DNA of 64,000 nt from Eggerthella timonensis (GTDB lineage: Bacteria > Actinomycetota > Coriobacteriia > Coriobacteriales > Eggerthellaceae). A program made the translations under genes and the position numbers. The stretch covers positions 2,957,982-3,021,981 of the forward strand of contig NZ_FXXA01000002.1 of assembly GCF_900184265.1 (NCBI RefSeq), written 5' to 3'. The notes beneath the pieces were generated by a model that saw nothing but the letters and a program-made list of their open reading frames with translations, was not told the origin of the DNA and did no database searches. Shown piece by piece: positions 9,202 to 18,303 of the stretch (positions are counted from its first letter, which is position 1; the number at the start of each line of letters is the position of its first letter).

Positions 9202-10176
9202 CTATTCGGAATCGGGCGCGGCCTGGGCGGCGAGGAGCACGTCGAAGCTCGCGCGGTCCTGGACGCAGGCGCGCGTCGCGGTCTTGTCGATGCGCTTCAC
9301 GAGGTTGGCCAGCACGCCGCCGAAGCCCACTTCGACGAACGTGTCGGCGCCGGCTGCTGCGAGCGCGACCACGCTCGCGTCGAAGCGCACGGGGCTCGTG
9401 AGATGGCGCACGAGGCTCTCGCGCGCGTCGACGGCGGACAGCGGCGCGGCGGTGACGTTGCAGATGAGGGGCACGCGCGGCTCCGAGAACTCGACGTTCT
9501 CCAAATAGGCGGCCATCCCCTCGGCAGCCGAGGCCATGAGCGGGCTGTGGAACGCGCCCGACGTGGCCAGGCGCGACGAGCGCTTCCCCGCCGCAGCCCA
9601 CGCCTCCTCGGCGCGCTCGACGGCCTCCGGCGTGCCCGCCACGACGATCTGCCCCGGGCAGTTGAAGTTCGCCGGCACGAGCACGTCGCCTTCGGCGCAC
9701 TCGTCGCAGAGCGTCTGCACGGCATCCTCGTCGGCCTTCAGCAGCGCGCTCATCGCGCCGGGATGCGCCGCAGCGGCCTCGGCCATGAGCTCCGAGCGCG
9801 CCTTCACGAGCGCGAACGTGGCCTCGTCGGCGAGCATGCCCGACACGGCGAGCGCGCTCACCTGACCGAGCGAGAAGCCCAGCACCGCCGCCGGCTCCAC
9901 GCCGCGCGCCATGAGCGCGCGGGCGACGGCCACCGACAGCGCGCACAGCGCCGGCTGGGCGTTGCGCGTGTCGTTGAGCTTTTCGGGTTCTGCGTTGAGC
10001 ACGAGGTCGGCCACGTCGAAGCCCAGCACGTCGGAGGCGCAGGCGAACGTCGCGCGCACCTCGGGCACGCCCATGAGGTCGGCGCCCATGCCGGGCTTCT
10101 GCGAGCCCTGGCCCGAGCACAGGAAGACGGGCGCGCCCGCGCCCACAGGATTCCGAAGCCCCTTTTCGTCGTTCAT
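9202..10176 (-). CDS. fabD: Malonyl-CoA:ACP transacylase FabD
   Basis: 324-residue acyltransferase that loads malonate onto ACP. The nucleophile elbow reads GFSLG (S102), with Phe where many FabD proteins have His; the partner His is H210 (GAFHSPLM). The ATG at 10176 has AAGGAG 7 nt upstream, and this ribosome site overlaps the fabK stop codon, implying translational coupling. Confidence 0.93.
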   Translation of the reverse strand: MNDEKGLRNPVGAGAPVFLCSGQGSQKPGMGADLMGVPEVRATFACASDVLGFDVADLVLNAEPEKLNDTRNAQPALCALSVAVARALMARGVEPAAVLGFSLGQVSALAVSGMLADEATFALVKARSELMAEAAAAHPGAMSALLKADEDAVQTLCDECAEGDVLVPANFNCPGQIVVAGTPEAVERAEEAWAAAGKRSSRLATSGAFHSPLMASAAEGMAAYLENVEFSEPRVPLICNVTAAPLSAVDARESLVRHLTSPVRFDASVVALAAAGADTFVEVGFGGVLANLVKRIDKTATRACVQDRASFDVLLAAQAAPDSE

Positions 10177-10187
10177 CGGCAGGCTCC

Positions 10188-11159
10188 TTACCATGCGCGT
10201 CCGCGCCGCGCGTTCAATTTCGCCGTAGCGCAAAGATCGAGCGCTCCGAGCGCCTCGGCTTCGGCCACCAGGGCCGCGATGGCCTCGGCCGCCGTCGCGC
10301 GCTCGTGCACGAGCGCCGCCGACTGCCCCGCCATCATCGTGCCGTTGTCCACATCGCCGTCCACGGCGCGCTTGAGCGAGCCCGCGTACATGGCCTCCAG
10401 CTCGTCGCCATTGGCCGCCACGTCGCCCTCGAGCTTGCGGACGGTGCGGGCGAACTTGTTCTTGAGGCAGCGCACGGGATGCCCGCTGCCGCGGCCCGTG
10501 ACGATGGTGTCGGCGTCCTTGGCGGCGATGACTTTGTCCTTGTAAGCGTCGGCGATGGTGCACTCGTCCACCGTGAGGAAGCGGGTGCCCACCTGCACGC
10601 CCTCGGCGCCCAGCGCGAAGGCTGCGGCCATGCCGCGCCCGTCGGCGATGCCGCCGGCGGCGATCACGGGGATGGACACGGCATCGCACACCGCGGGGAT
10701 GAGCGCCATCGTGGTGAGCTCGCCGATATGGCCGCCGGCCTCGGTTCCCTCGGCCACCACGGCGTCGGCGCCGAGGCGCTCCATGCGCGCGGCCAGCGCG
10801 CTCGAGGCAACCACGGGCACCACCTTGATGCCGGCGTCCTTCCACAGCTGCATGTAGTTCGCCGGGCTGCCCGCGCCCGTCGTGATGACGTCGACGCGCA
10901 GCTTCGCCAGAAGCTCGGCCGTCTCGCCCGCGTTCGGATCCATGAGCATGACGTTCGCGCCGATGGGCTTGTCGGTCATCGAGCGGGCGATGCGCACCTG
11001 CTCTTCCACCCACTCAAGCGGCGCGCCGCCGCACGCGATGATGCCGAGGCCGCCGGCCTCGCTCACCGCGCCGGCCAGGCTCGCGTCGGCGATGCGCGCC
11101 ATCGCGCCCTGCACGACGGGCACCTCGATGCCCAGCAGTTCCGTAATCCTCGTTTTCAC
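10188..11159 (-). CDS. fabK: Flavin-dependent enoyl-ACP reductase FabK
   Basis: 323-residue FMN-dependent TIM-barrel enoyl-ACP reductase of the nitronate-monooxygenase superfamily. AGGHIGELTT carries the expected H144; the FMN phosphate site is AAGGIADGRG and GAEGVQVGTRF. FabK replaces FabI for the last step of each elongation cycle and is the triclosan-insensitive type. Follows acpP after a hairpin that probably attenuates transcription. Confidence 0.94.
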   Translation of the reverse strand: MKTRITELLGIEVPVVQGAMARIADASLAGAVSEAGGLGIIACGGAPLEWVEEQVRIARSMTDKPIGANVMLMDPNAGETAELLAKLRVDVITTGAGSPANYMQLWKDAGIKVVPVVASSALAARMERLGADAVVAEGTEAGGHIGELTTMALIPAVCDAVSIPVIAAGGIADGRGMAAAFALGAEGVQVGTRFLTVDECTIADAYKDKVIAAKDADTIVTGRGSGHPVRCLKNKFARTVRKLEGDVAANGDELEAMYAGSLKRAVDGDVDNGTMMAGQSAALVHERATAAEAIAALVAEAEALGALDLCATAKLNARRGRAW

Positions 11160-11209
11160 GGCTCAGCTCCTCAAAACGTATCCCATGCGCCCGCCGCGCG
11201 GGCTTCGGC

Positions 11210-11234
11210 AAAACGGGCCCCGTAACGGGGCCCG
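11210..11234 (-). terminator. Attenuator-like hairpin between acpP and fabK
   Basis: On the minus strand a 9-bp stem (CGGGCCCCG / CGGGGCCCG, 3-base loop) is followed directly by TTTT, 13 bp after the acpP stop. It has intrinsic-terminator form but the downstream fab genes have no separate promoter that I can see, so partial read-through is likely, giving more ACP transcript than enzyme transcript. Confidence 0.7.
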
Positions 11235-11246
11235 GTCAACGCGCCT

Positions 11247-11465
11247 TTACAGCGAGTCGATGTGCGCGACCAGCTGGCCCACCGTCTCGATGCCCTCGGG
11301 CTCGCCGAACTCGAAGTCGCACTTCTCCTCGAGGTCGCAGATGAGCTCGACCATGTCGAGCGAGTCGATGCCGAGCGACTCGAGCGTGGCCTCCTCGGTG
11401 ATCTTGTCGGCCTCGAGATCGAGGTTCTCCACGAGGACGTCCTTCACGGTGTCGATGGTAGCCAT
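11247..11465 (-). CDS. acpP: Acyl carrier protein
   Basis: 72-residue acidic carrier protein with the 4'-phosphopantetheine attachment serine S35 in LGIDSLDMVEL. First gene of the fatty-acid operon. ATG at 11465 is preceded by AAAGGAA; longer upstream frames have no ACP similarity. A FabT-type palindrome lies 31-43 bp upstream of the start. Confidence 0.95.
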   Translation of the reverse strand: MATIDTVKDVLVENLDLEADKITEEATLESLGIDSLDMVELICDLEEKCDFEFGEPEGIETVGQLVAHIDSL

Positions 11466-11493
11466 GGCCAGTTCCTTTCGCGTCGTGCAATTT

Positions 11494-11510
11494 AGTTTGA
11501 TAATCAAAGT
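11494..11510 (-). promoter_or_regulatory. FabT-type operator upstream of acpP
   Basis: AGTTTGATAATCAAAGT with core TTTGATAATCAAA (11496-11508) matches the FabT box known from streptococci and lactobacilli. A closely similar site overlaps the -35 box of the neighbouring fabT gene. A convincing -10/-35 pair for acpP itself could not be fixed. Confidence 0.8.
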
Positions 11511-11689
11511 ATTTCTACGGGAGTAATGGTATGGTGACGGGACGCCGATTGCAAGGGCTCCCGCGCGCCCTCCACGATTTCTGCGCGCCAGCGCATCGGC
11601 CGCGTTCCGACGGCGCCGAACGGCGACCCGCCGGGCTGCCGTCCGGCGCGCAAGCTGCCGGCTGCCCGGCGTCAGCTCCCCAGCCCGCA

Positions 11690-11705
11690 TGTTTCATGTG
11701 AAACA
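11690..11705. other. parS site, one mismatch
   Basis: TGTTTCATGTGAAACA differs at one base from the perfect 16-bp parS palindrome found 34 bp away. The ParB family recognises this sequence widely in bacteria. Confidence 0.85.
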
Positions 11706-11723
11706 TTCGTTCGCGCGAACCGA

Positions 11724-11739
11724 TGTTTCACGTGAAACA
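11724..11739. other. parS centromere site, perfect
   Basis: TGTTTCACGTGAAACA is the exact palindromic consensus bound by chromosomal ParB/Spo0J. It is spaced 34 bp start-to-start from a second site. Such sites normally cluster around the replication origin, so this part of the genome is probably origin-proximal. Confidence 0.93.
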
Positions 11740-11788
11740 TCGGTGCCCCGCTCCCCGTCGGACGTCACGAGCGCCCCCGCCCCGCGCG

Positions 11789-12259
11789 CTACGCCTGCGC
11801 GTCGAAGAACGCCTTCACCTTCGACAGCGCCTCGGCGAACACGCGCTCTTCCTCCTCGGAAAGACCGGCCAGCGCCTCGTCGATCATCTGGTGGTGGAAC
11901 AGGTTGTGGGCGCGCAGCACCTGCTTGCCCTTCTTGGTGAGCGACACGAGCACCTTGCGCCGGTCGTCCTCGGCGCGCGTGCGCTCGACGAACCCCTTGT
12001 TCGCCAGCTTGTTCACCGCCGTCGTCAGCGTGGCCAACGTCACGTTCAGGCGCGCGGCCACCACGTTCATGGGATTGCGCTCATGCAGGCCGATGGCCAC
12101 GATGGTGTGCACCTCGGTGATGGTGAGGCCGTGCGTCAGCCGGTTGTCGAGCGACTGCTCCTCGATGCGCAGGATGGAGTTGAACGTTCCGGACAGCAAG
12201 TCGTCGATATCCTCGCGTCGCTTGCGCGACGCGCTGGCGCCCATGGCGAAACCGTCCAT
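11789..12259 (-). CDS. fabT: MarR-family fatty-acid regulator FabT
   Basis: 156-residue MarR-type winged-helix protein. The stretch from TITEVHTI through NVTLATLTTAVNKLANKGFV, then DDRRKVLVSLTKKG and FHHQMIDEALAGLSEEEE, closely follows streptococcal FabT, which represses fatty-acid genes when bound to acyl-ACP. The adjacent acpP operon carries a FabT box, and so does its own promoter, overlapping the -35. The ATG at 12259 is preceded by GGAGGG. The assignment rests on remembered FabT sequence plus the operator and neighbourhood. Confidence 0.9.
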   Translation of the reverse strand: MDGFAMGASASRKRREDIDDLLSGTFNSILRIEEQSLDNRLTHGLTITEVHTIVAIGLHERNPMNVVAARLNVTLATLTTAVNKLANKGFVERTRAEDDRRKVLVSLTKKGKQVLRAHNLFHHQMIDEALAGLSEEEERVFAEALSKVKAFFDAQA

Positions 12260-12296
12260 GCTCCCTCCTTCTCGCTCTTCGTTTCACGTCACCCGC

Positions 12297-12327
12297 ATCA
12301 TACCGCAATTAGTTAGATAGTCAAAGT
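12297..12327 (-). promoter_or_regulatory. fabT promoter with overlapping FabT box
   Basis: Minus-strand -35 TTGACT (12324-12319), 16-bp spacer, -10 TATGAT (12302-12297). The FabT-like palindrome AGTTAGATAGTCAAAGT (12311-12327) covers the -35, so fabT should repress itself. The site also overlaps the stop codon of the upstream membrane-protein gene. Confidence 0.8.
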
Positions 12328-13137
12328 ATCCTGCTCGTCGCAATCGCCGTGCGGCGTCGGCGTGGGCACGAAGCGCCGCACGAACCGGCCCTGCCCCTTG
12401 CTCTTGAGGTAGCGGTACCCGATGACGGAGAACGCGAGCGCTCCGACGAAATTCACGAACAGATCGGCCATCGTGTCGGCCAGGCCGATGTCCAGGTACC
12501 CGCCGAGACCCAGCTCGCGTCCGTTCACCTCCACCGAGGCGATGCCGTCGATGCGTTCGGGATGCTGCGACGCGTTCGGATCGAGCAGCGTGCTCGAGAT
12601 GCTCGTCACCACGCTGTCCTTCTGCATGTCCAGCCCGAACGCCTGGTCCATGCCGAACTCGAAGAACTCCCACAGCACCCCGATGGTCATGGAGAAGCAG
12701 AACGCCACCACTACGCAGAAGAACGGCGACAGCGAGAACGCGATGCGCTCCGAGCGGTTGAGGATGGACACGAGCGCAAGCCCGATGGCCGCCGCCAGAA
12801 AGCCGTTGAACGTGTGCAGCAGCGTGTCCCAGAACGGGAAGATGGTGTAGAAGCGGAACAGCTCGCCCAAAATCTCGGCGGCGAAGATGAACAAGGCGAT
12901 GACCACCTCGAGCGTCTCGGGTATCGAGATGCTGAAGTTCACCTCGATGAACGTCGGCACGAGGAGCAGCACGAACGTGAGCAGGCACAGGAAGAACGCC
13001 TCGTAGTTGCCGAACACGAGCGCGCCGGCGGCGCAGGCGATCACGATGAGGCGCAGCACCACGTAGACGGCGAACGAGCCTTTGTTCTTGCGCACCTCGC
13101 GGCCCATGGCCTCGAAGACATCGCGCACGCGCCCCAT
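12313..13137 (-). CDS. YjdF/DUF2238-like membrane protein
   Basis: 274 residues with about six membrane helices (near 24-42, 45-62, 75-92, 108-128, 138-160 and 222-245). The motif FYTIFPFWDTLLHTFNGFL and the later LWEFFEFGMD resemble the conserved W-D-x-x-L-H and WE-x-x-E-x-x-D features of the DUF2238/YjdF family, whose function is not established. Its 3' end overlaps the fabT promoter. Transcribed in the direction of rnr, which ends 11 bp upstream of its start. Confidence 0.75.
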   Translation of the reverse strand: MGRVRDVFEAMGREVRKNKGSFAVYVVLRLIVIACAAGALVFGNYEAFFLCLLTFVLLLVPTFIEVNFSISIPETLEVVIALFIFAAEILGELFRFYTIFPFWDTLLHTFNGFLAAAIGLALVSILNRSERIAFSLSPFFCVVVAFCFSMTIGVLWEFFEFGMDQAFGLDMQKDSVVTSISSTLLDPNASQHPERIDGIASVEVNGRELGLGGYLDIGLADTMADLFVNFVGALAFSVIGYRYLKSKGQGRFVRRFVPTPTPHGDCDEQDTLTI

Positions 13138-13148
13138 CGCAGCATCCC

Positions 13149-15212
13149 CTACCGCTCGGGGCGCGCCGGACGGAAGTCCAGGCGCCGCGCACGCGGGTCG
13201 GCCGCCGTCAGCACGACGGGCAGCCGTTGCCCCAGCCTATACGACGTGCCCGTGTCCTGCCCGGTCAGCCGGTGCTGCACGGGGTCGAGCGCGAAGTACT
13301 CGTTTCCGAGGTTCTTGCTCGGGATGAGCCCCTCGGCCGTGTTGTCGAGGCGCACATACACGCCGTACGTTGCCACGCCCGACACCGTCGCGGAGAACGA
13401 CTGGCCTATGAACCGCTCGAGGTACTCGATCATCTTGAGCTCCTGCGACTCGCGCGCGGCCTTCTCCGCAACCCGCTCCATGTCGGAGGAATGCTCGGCG
13501 ATCCACGCGAGCGACGACGTCTCCTGGTCGAACTTCTCGGGGCGGCCGCCGATGAGGGCCTTGAGCATGCGGTGCACCACGAGGTCGGGATAGCGCCTGA
13601 TGGGCGACGTGAAATGCGTATAGGCATCGCTCGCCAGGCCGTAGTGCGGCGCGCAGGCGGGGCGATACACGGCGCGCTTCATCGAGCGCAGCACGAGCGA
13701 CGAGACGAGCTCGCCTTCGGGACGGCCGGCGCTCGCGGCCAGCACGCGCTGGATGACGTGCGGATCGCCCGCGACGAAGTCGCCTTGGTCGATGTCGCGA
13801 AACCACGCGAACTCCTGGAGCACCGGCACGAGCGCCGCCAGGCTGTCGGCCGAAGGCTGCTCGTGGACGCGGTACAGACCGGGGAACTTCGCGTCGCGCA
13901 GGTGCAGGGCGACCGTCTCGTTCGCGAGGATCATCGCCTCTTCGATGAGCGAGGTGGCGTCGGTCTTCTCTCGCAAGTCGATGCCCGTCGGCCGGCCCTC
14001 GTCGTCGAGCCGCACGCGCGCCTCGACCGAGTCGAAGTCAAGCCCGCCGGCCCTCTCGCGCGCGGCGAGACGCCGCTTCGCGATGCCCGAGAGCGTCGCG
14101 AGCTTCCGCGACAGCGCATCGTCGGCGGGCTCGTCGAGCAAGGCCTGCGCCTGGTCGTACGAAAGGCGCGCATCCGAGCGGATGAGCGCCGGGTACAGGT
14201 CGTAGGCGACGAGGCGCGCCCGGTCGTCGAGATAGAGGTCGGCCGTCATCGTGCGCCGCGCCTCGCGGGGCTTGAGCGAGCACAGATCGCCCGACAGCTC
14301 GTCGGGTAGCATGGGGATCACGCGGTCCACGAGGTAGACGCTCGTGGCGCGTCGGCGCGCGTCGAGGTCGAGCGAGGAGTTCCACGGCACGTAGTGCGAC
14401 ACGTCGGCGATGTGCACGCCGAGCCGCCACGCCGCCGCCCCGAACCCGCGCTCGTCCACGATGCGGATGCCGGTGCCCCGCTCCCCTGCCGCCCGCTCCG
14501 GCACCTCGTCGGCTTCGATGGGCTCGATGCTGATCGCGTCGTCGAAGTCGCGCGCGTCAGCCGGATCGATGGTGAGCGTGAACCGATCGCGCAGGTCGCG
14601 GTACCCGGACGCCAGCGCTCCGTCCTCGTCGAGCACGGCAGCGTGCGCTTCGGCGAGCGCTCCCTCCGAGAACGAGGTCTCCAGCTTGTGCCGGGCGATC
14701 ACCACGTCCACCGCCACGCGCTCGTCGTCGGCGCGCCCGAGCACGTCCTCGATCACGCCGGTGGCCGCCGTGGCGCGGGAGGGAAACGTCGTGATGCGCA
14801 CGCGCACGAGCGACCCGTCCTCGACGTCGGGATTGTCGGCGCGCATCGTGAAGATGTCGTAGGGGATGCGCGTATCCTCGGGCACGACCACGCCGAAGGG
14901 CTCGGCCACCTCGTAGCGCCCGACGAGCGTGTCATGGGCGCGGTCGACGACGCGCAGCACGCGAGCCGCCGGCTTCTCGCCCGCGCGCACGTCGCCCTTA
15001 CGCTCGTGCGGCTGCTTCTTGCGCCCGTTTTGCACGGGCAGCGGCGCAACTTCCACGAGATCGCCGTCGAAAGCGCCCGCCATCTTGGATTCCGGCACGA
15101 AGAACTCGCCTTCCGCCGTCTGCACGAAGCCGAAGCCGCCTCCGCGCACGCTCAGCACGCCCCGTGGATTGCTGCGAGGGTGCCGGCGCGTATGGGAACG
15201 CGTCCGCGCCAT
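13149..15212 (-). CDS. rnr: Ribonuclease R
   Basis: 687-residue 3'-5' exoribonuclease of the RNB family. An N-terminal cold-shock-like domain (GGGFGFVQ) is followed by the RNB catalytic core with D216, D222, D224 and D225 (DPADARDFDDAI) and a C-terminal S1 domain (GVATYGVYVRLDNTAEGLIP). Digests structured RNA. The start is only 3 bp after the ctpA stop. The usual neighbour smpB is absent here. Confidence 0.93.
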   Translation of the reverse strand: MARTRSHTRRHPRSNPRGVLSVRGGGFGFVQTAEGEFFVPESKMAGAFDGDLVEVAPLPVQNGRKKQPHERKGDVRAGEKPAARVLRVVDRAHDTLVGRYEVAEPFGVVVPEDTRIPYDIFTMRADNPDVEDGSLVRVRITTFPSRATAATGVIEDVLGRADDERVAVDVVIARHKLETSFSEGALAEAHAAVLDEDGALASGYRDLRDRFTLTIDPADARDFDDAISIEPIEADEVPERAAGERGTGIRIVDERGFGAAAWRLGVHIADVSHYVPWNSSLDLDARRRATSVYLVDRVIPMLPDELSGDLCSLKPREARRTMTADLYLDDRARLVAYDLYPALIRSDARLSYDQAQALLDEPADDALSRKLATLSGIAKRRLAARERAGGLDFDSVEARVRLDDEGRPTGIDLREKTDATSLIEEAMILANETVALHLRDAKFPGLYRVHEQPSADSLAALVPVLQEFAWFRDIDQGDFVAGDPHVIQRVLAASAGRPEGELVSSLVLRSMKRAVYRPACAPHYGLASDAYTHFTSPIRRYPDLVVHRMLKALIGGRPEKFDQETSSLAWIAEHSSDMERVAEKAARESQELKMIEYLERFIGQSFSATVSGVATYGVYVRLDNTAEGLIPSKNLGNEYFALDPVQHRLTGQDTGTSYRLGQRLPVVLTAADPRARRLDFRPARPER

Positions 15213-15215
15213 GGG

Positions 15216-16493
15216 CTAGCTCTTCACAAGGGACTGGGCGGTTTCGATGGCAAGCGCTTTCTGGTTGTCCTCGCCGTCGGCCAGGCCCACCATCACGTCG
15301 GGCGTGACTCCCGCGCCGTCGATATCGTGGCCGAGCGGGCTCTTGTAGTAGGCGGCCGTGTAGCGCAGCGCGCCGCCGAAGCTCAAATCGCGTGTCACCT
15401 GCACCGACCCCTTGCCGAGCGTCGTCGACCCCACGAGCGTGGCGCGCTGGTTGTCCTGCAGCGCCGCGGCCAGCACCTCGGCCGACGCGGCCGTCTTTCC
15501 GTTCACGAGCACGACGAGGGGCTTCTCGGTCGCGTAGGGCCGCGAGGAGGTCTTGGACGTCTCCTCGGCCTTCGTCTGGATCTTCACGATGGTGCCGCTC
15601 TTCACGAACAGGCTGGCGGTGTCCACCGACTGCGTGAGGAAGCCGCCGGGATTGTCGCGGATGTCGAGCACGAACGATGTGGCGCCCTGTGCCTCGAGAT
15701 CGGTCACGGCGCTCTTCACAAGGTCGGCCGCGTTCTGCGTGATCTGCTTCAGCTTGATGTAGCCCACCGTGTCGGAAAGCTCGGTCTCCACGTTCTTCAC
15801 GGCGTAGTTCGAGCACACGAGCGTCGTGGTGAACTCCTCGCCGCCCTCGTCGTCGAGGCTCTCGGCGCGCCGCCAGGTTATGACGACGCTCTCGCCCTCC
15901 TCGCGCTTGAGCGCGGAGGTCACCTCGTTCGTGGTCCATTCGTGCCCGCGGTCGCCGTCGATGGCCACCACGAAATCGCCGCTGCGCACGTCGGCCATCT
16001 GAGCGGCCGACCCCTCGAACACGTCGGCCGCGTAAGCGCGCCCCTTGTACTCCGAGAACAGCACGCCGATGCCCGCCGACTGCTCGGCGCTGTCCTGCAA
16101 CAGCGCCGCGTAGCGCGCCGGATCGTAGTAGCGCAGGTAGGCGTCCTCCGTCGTGTCGGACAGGGCGTTCAGCACGTTGGTCGTGGCCATGCCCAGATCG
16201 TAGGCGTCGAGGCTGTCGTTCTCGATAATGCCCTCGACCTCCTCCACGCGCGCGCCGAGCGAGTCGTAAGTGTCGCCCGACGTCGTGGAGCCCGGGTTGC
16301 GATCGACGTCGACGACGAGCGACGTGAAGCCGAGCGACTCGAGAAGCGAAGCGTCGCCTCGCGCGGTGAAACCCGCGACGAAGGCGACGCCCACGACGAT
16401 GACGACGGCACACGCCTTGATGAGGCGCATGTTGCGGGCCCGCGCTCGGCGCGCGGACGCCGCAAGTTGCGAAGTGTCAGTATGCTTGGCCAT
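15216..16493 (-). CDS. C-terminal processing serine protease (S41)
   Basis: 425-residue membrane-anchored protease: cytoplasmic basic N-terminus, one membrane helix at about 26-42, a PDZ domain near 140-215 and an S41 catalytic domain with the Ser-Lys pair S337 (NGKTAASAEVL) and K361 (LGKGSVQ). Such CtpA/Prc enzymes trim secreted proteins and cell-wall enzymes. It follows ftsEX directly, which suggests a role with division-linked wall remodelling, though this is inferred from position only. Confidence 0.88.
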   Translation of the reverse strand: MAKHTDTSQLAASARRARARNMRLIKACAVVIVVGVAFVAGFTARGDASLLESLGFTSLVVDVDRNPGSTTSGDTYDSLGARVEEVEGIIENDSLDAYDLGMATTNVLNALSDTTEDAYLRYYDPARYAALLQDSAEQSAGIGVLFSEYKGRAYAADVFEGSAAQMADVRSGDFVVAIDGDRGHEWTTNEVTSALKREEGESVVITWRRAESLDDEGGEEFTTTLVCSNYAVKNVETELSDTVGYIKLKQITQNAADLVKSAVTDLEAQGATSFVLDIRDNPGGFLTQSVDTASLFVKSGTIVKIQTKAEETSKTSSRPYATEKPLVVLVNGKTAASAEVLAAALQDNQRATLVGSTTLGKGSVQVTRDLSFGGALRYTAAYYKSPLGHDIDGAGVTPDVMVGLADGEDNQKALAIETAQSLVKS

Positions 16494-16507
16494 GACCGTT
16501 CAGCACG

Positions 16508-17413
16508 TTAAACCTTGAGGTAGCGGCGCATGGCGAACGCCGAACCGAGCAGGCCGATGAGCAGGCCCGCGCCGACGAGCACGGCGTAGATGAACAGGAA
16601 GGTGTTCAGGCTCAGGTCGAAGTTGAGGAACATGAGCGCGCTCTGCAGCTTCGGCAGCGCGAGCGTGCGCACGAGCTCCAGGCAACCCACCGCCAAAAGC
16701 GAGCCGATGATGGCGTGCAGCGCGCCTTCCATGAGGAAGGGCCCGCGGATGAAGCCGTTCGACGCGCCCACGAGGCGCATGATGGCGATCTCCTTGCGGC
16801 GCGCCAAGATGGCCAGGCGGATGGTGTTGTTGATGAACACCATCGCGATGAAGATGAGCAGCGCCACGAGCGCGATGCCGATGTAGCGCACGTAGTTCGT
16901 GAGCGTGAACAGGCGATCGACCGTCTGCTGGCCGTACTTGAGCGACTGGTCGACCGTGTCGTACCCGATGATCTGCTGGTACGTGGTGTTGCCGCGAATC
17001 GCGGAGGCCACCTGCTCCACCAGCTGCGGGTCGGACAGTTCCACGTCGATCGAGCGCGGCAGCGGGTTCTGGCCGTCGAGCGTGTCGATGATGTCGGACG
17101 TCGACGTCTCGCGGAACTTCTCGAGCGCTTGATCCTTGTTCGTGAAGCCCACCGACGCCACGCCGTCGAGGCCCTCGATGAAGCTCTCGACCGTCTGGAT
17201 GTCGGCGTCGGAGGCGTCGTCGGCCACGTAGGCCGTGATGGACACCTCGTTCTCCACCGACGACACGAGCTTCTCGATGACGAAGCCGCCGACGAGGAAC
17301 ACGCCGATGATGAGCAGCGACAGGAAGATGGTCACGATGGACCCCAGCGCCGTCGACAGGTTGCGCGTGAAGCCCTTGGCGGACTCCTTGATAAAGTAGA
17401 AGAAACTAGACAT
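16508..17413 (-). CDS. ftsX: Cell division protein FtsX
   Basis: 301-residue membrane subunit of FtsEX with one N-terminal helix (about 22-45), a large extracellular domain (about 50-165) and three C-terminal helices. The extracellular loop normally activates a peptidoglycan hydrolase. The start overlaps the ftsE end by 8 bp. Confidence 0.93.
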   Translation of the reverse strand: MSSFFYFIKESAKGFTRNLSTALGSIVTIFLSLLIIGVFLVGGFVIEKLVSSVENEVSITAYVADDASDADIQTVESFIEGLDGVASVGFTNKDQALEKFRETSTSDIIDTLDGQNPLPRSIDVELSDPQLVEQVASAIRGNTTYQQIIGYDTVDQSLKYGQQTVDRLFTLTNYVRYIGIALVALLIFIAMVFINNTIRLAILARRKEIAIMRLVGASNGFIRGPFLMEGALHAIIGSLLAVGCLELVRTLALPKLQSALMFLNFDLSLNTFLFIYAVLVGAGLLIGLLGSAFAMRRYLKV

Positions 17414-18248
17414 CGAAACCGTACACCCCCCGATCCTGGTCGCGGGTGAGGTGTCCGCGGTCGAGCGCGATGACGCGCCGGCGCATGTTGTCCACCATCT
17501 CGCGGTCGTGCGTCGCCACGAGCACCGTGGTGCCCGTGCGGTTGATGCGCTCGAGCAGGTCCATGATGCCGCGCGACGTCTGCGGGTCGAGGTTGCCGGT
17601 GGGCTCGTCGCACACGAGCAGCGGCGGGCGGTTCACGATGGCGCGCGCGATGGACACGCGCTGCTGCTCGCCGCCGGACAGCTGGTCGGGACGCTTGTTG
17701 AGCTTGTCCTGCAGGCCGACGAGGCGCAGCACCTCGGGCACCTGCGTCTTGATGACGTGGCGGCTCTTGCCGATGACCTCGAGCGCGAACGCGACGTTCT
17801 CGAACACGGTCTTGTTCGGCAGGAGCTTGAAGTCCTGGAACACGCAGCCGATGTTGCGACGCAGATAAGGCACGCGCCAGTTGCGCATGGTGGTCAGGTC
17901 CTCGTCGGCGACGTAGATGTGGCCCTGCGAGGGCTTCACCTCGCGGATGAGCATGCGGATGAACGTGGACTTTCCGGAACCGGAATGGCCCACGAGGAAG
18001 ATGAACTCGCCTGCGTAGATCTGCAGCGATATGTCGTTGAGCGCCGGCTTGTTGGGCTGCGCGGGATATACCTTCGTCACGTGGTCGAACGTGATGACCG
18101 GCGTGCCTGTCTGCTGGGGGATGTCATCGACTTCCAGCACCGGCAGCGACGCAGAAAGCTGCGACGTAGTCTGCCGCGCGGGCGCCGCGTGGGCGCCGCT
18201 GCGTCGCACGGGACGCGCAGGAACCCCTTGGCTGATGTCGTTCGTCAC
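17406..18248 (-). CDS. ftsE: Cell division ATP-binding protein FtsE with N-terminal extension
   Basis: 280-residue ABC ATPase that energises FtsX. Walker [10 protein letters not shown] is at 87-95, signature LSGGEQQR, Walker [13 protein letters not shown]. Typical FtsE is about 225-230 residues; here about 48 residues rich in Ala, Pro, Arg and Gln precede the ABC domain. The extension has no domain I recognise; a later start is not evident because the frame before VITFDHV has no good internal start. Confidence 0.92.
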   Translation of the reverse strand: MTNDISQGVPARPVRRSGAHAAPARQTTSQLSASLPVLEVDDIPQQTGTPVITFDHVTKVYPAQPNKPALNDISLQIYAGEFIFLVGHSGSGKSTFIRMLIREVKPSQGHIYVADEDLTTMRNWRVPYLRRNIGCVFQDFKLLPNKTVFENVAFALEVIGKSRHVIKTQVPEVLRLVGLQDKLNKRPDQLSGGEQQRVSIARAIVNRPPLLVCDEPTGNLDPQTSRGIMDLLERINRTGTTVLVATHDREMVDNMRRRVIALDRGHLTRDQDRGVYGFDV

Positions 18249-18303
18249 AGAGTGCTCCGTTCGAATAGTAGGGTACTGAGACGGGTAGATTCTAGCAGAA
18301 GCA

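Larger units (their letters stand above)
11466..11788. other. Non-coding interval between fabT and acpP
   Basis: About 320 bp without a gene. It holds the acpP leader and FabT operator (11494-11510) at one end and two parS centromere sites (11690-11739) at the other. The middle (about 11530-11680) is GC-rich with no structure or reading frame I can support. Confidence 0.7.
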
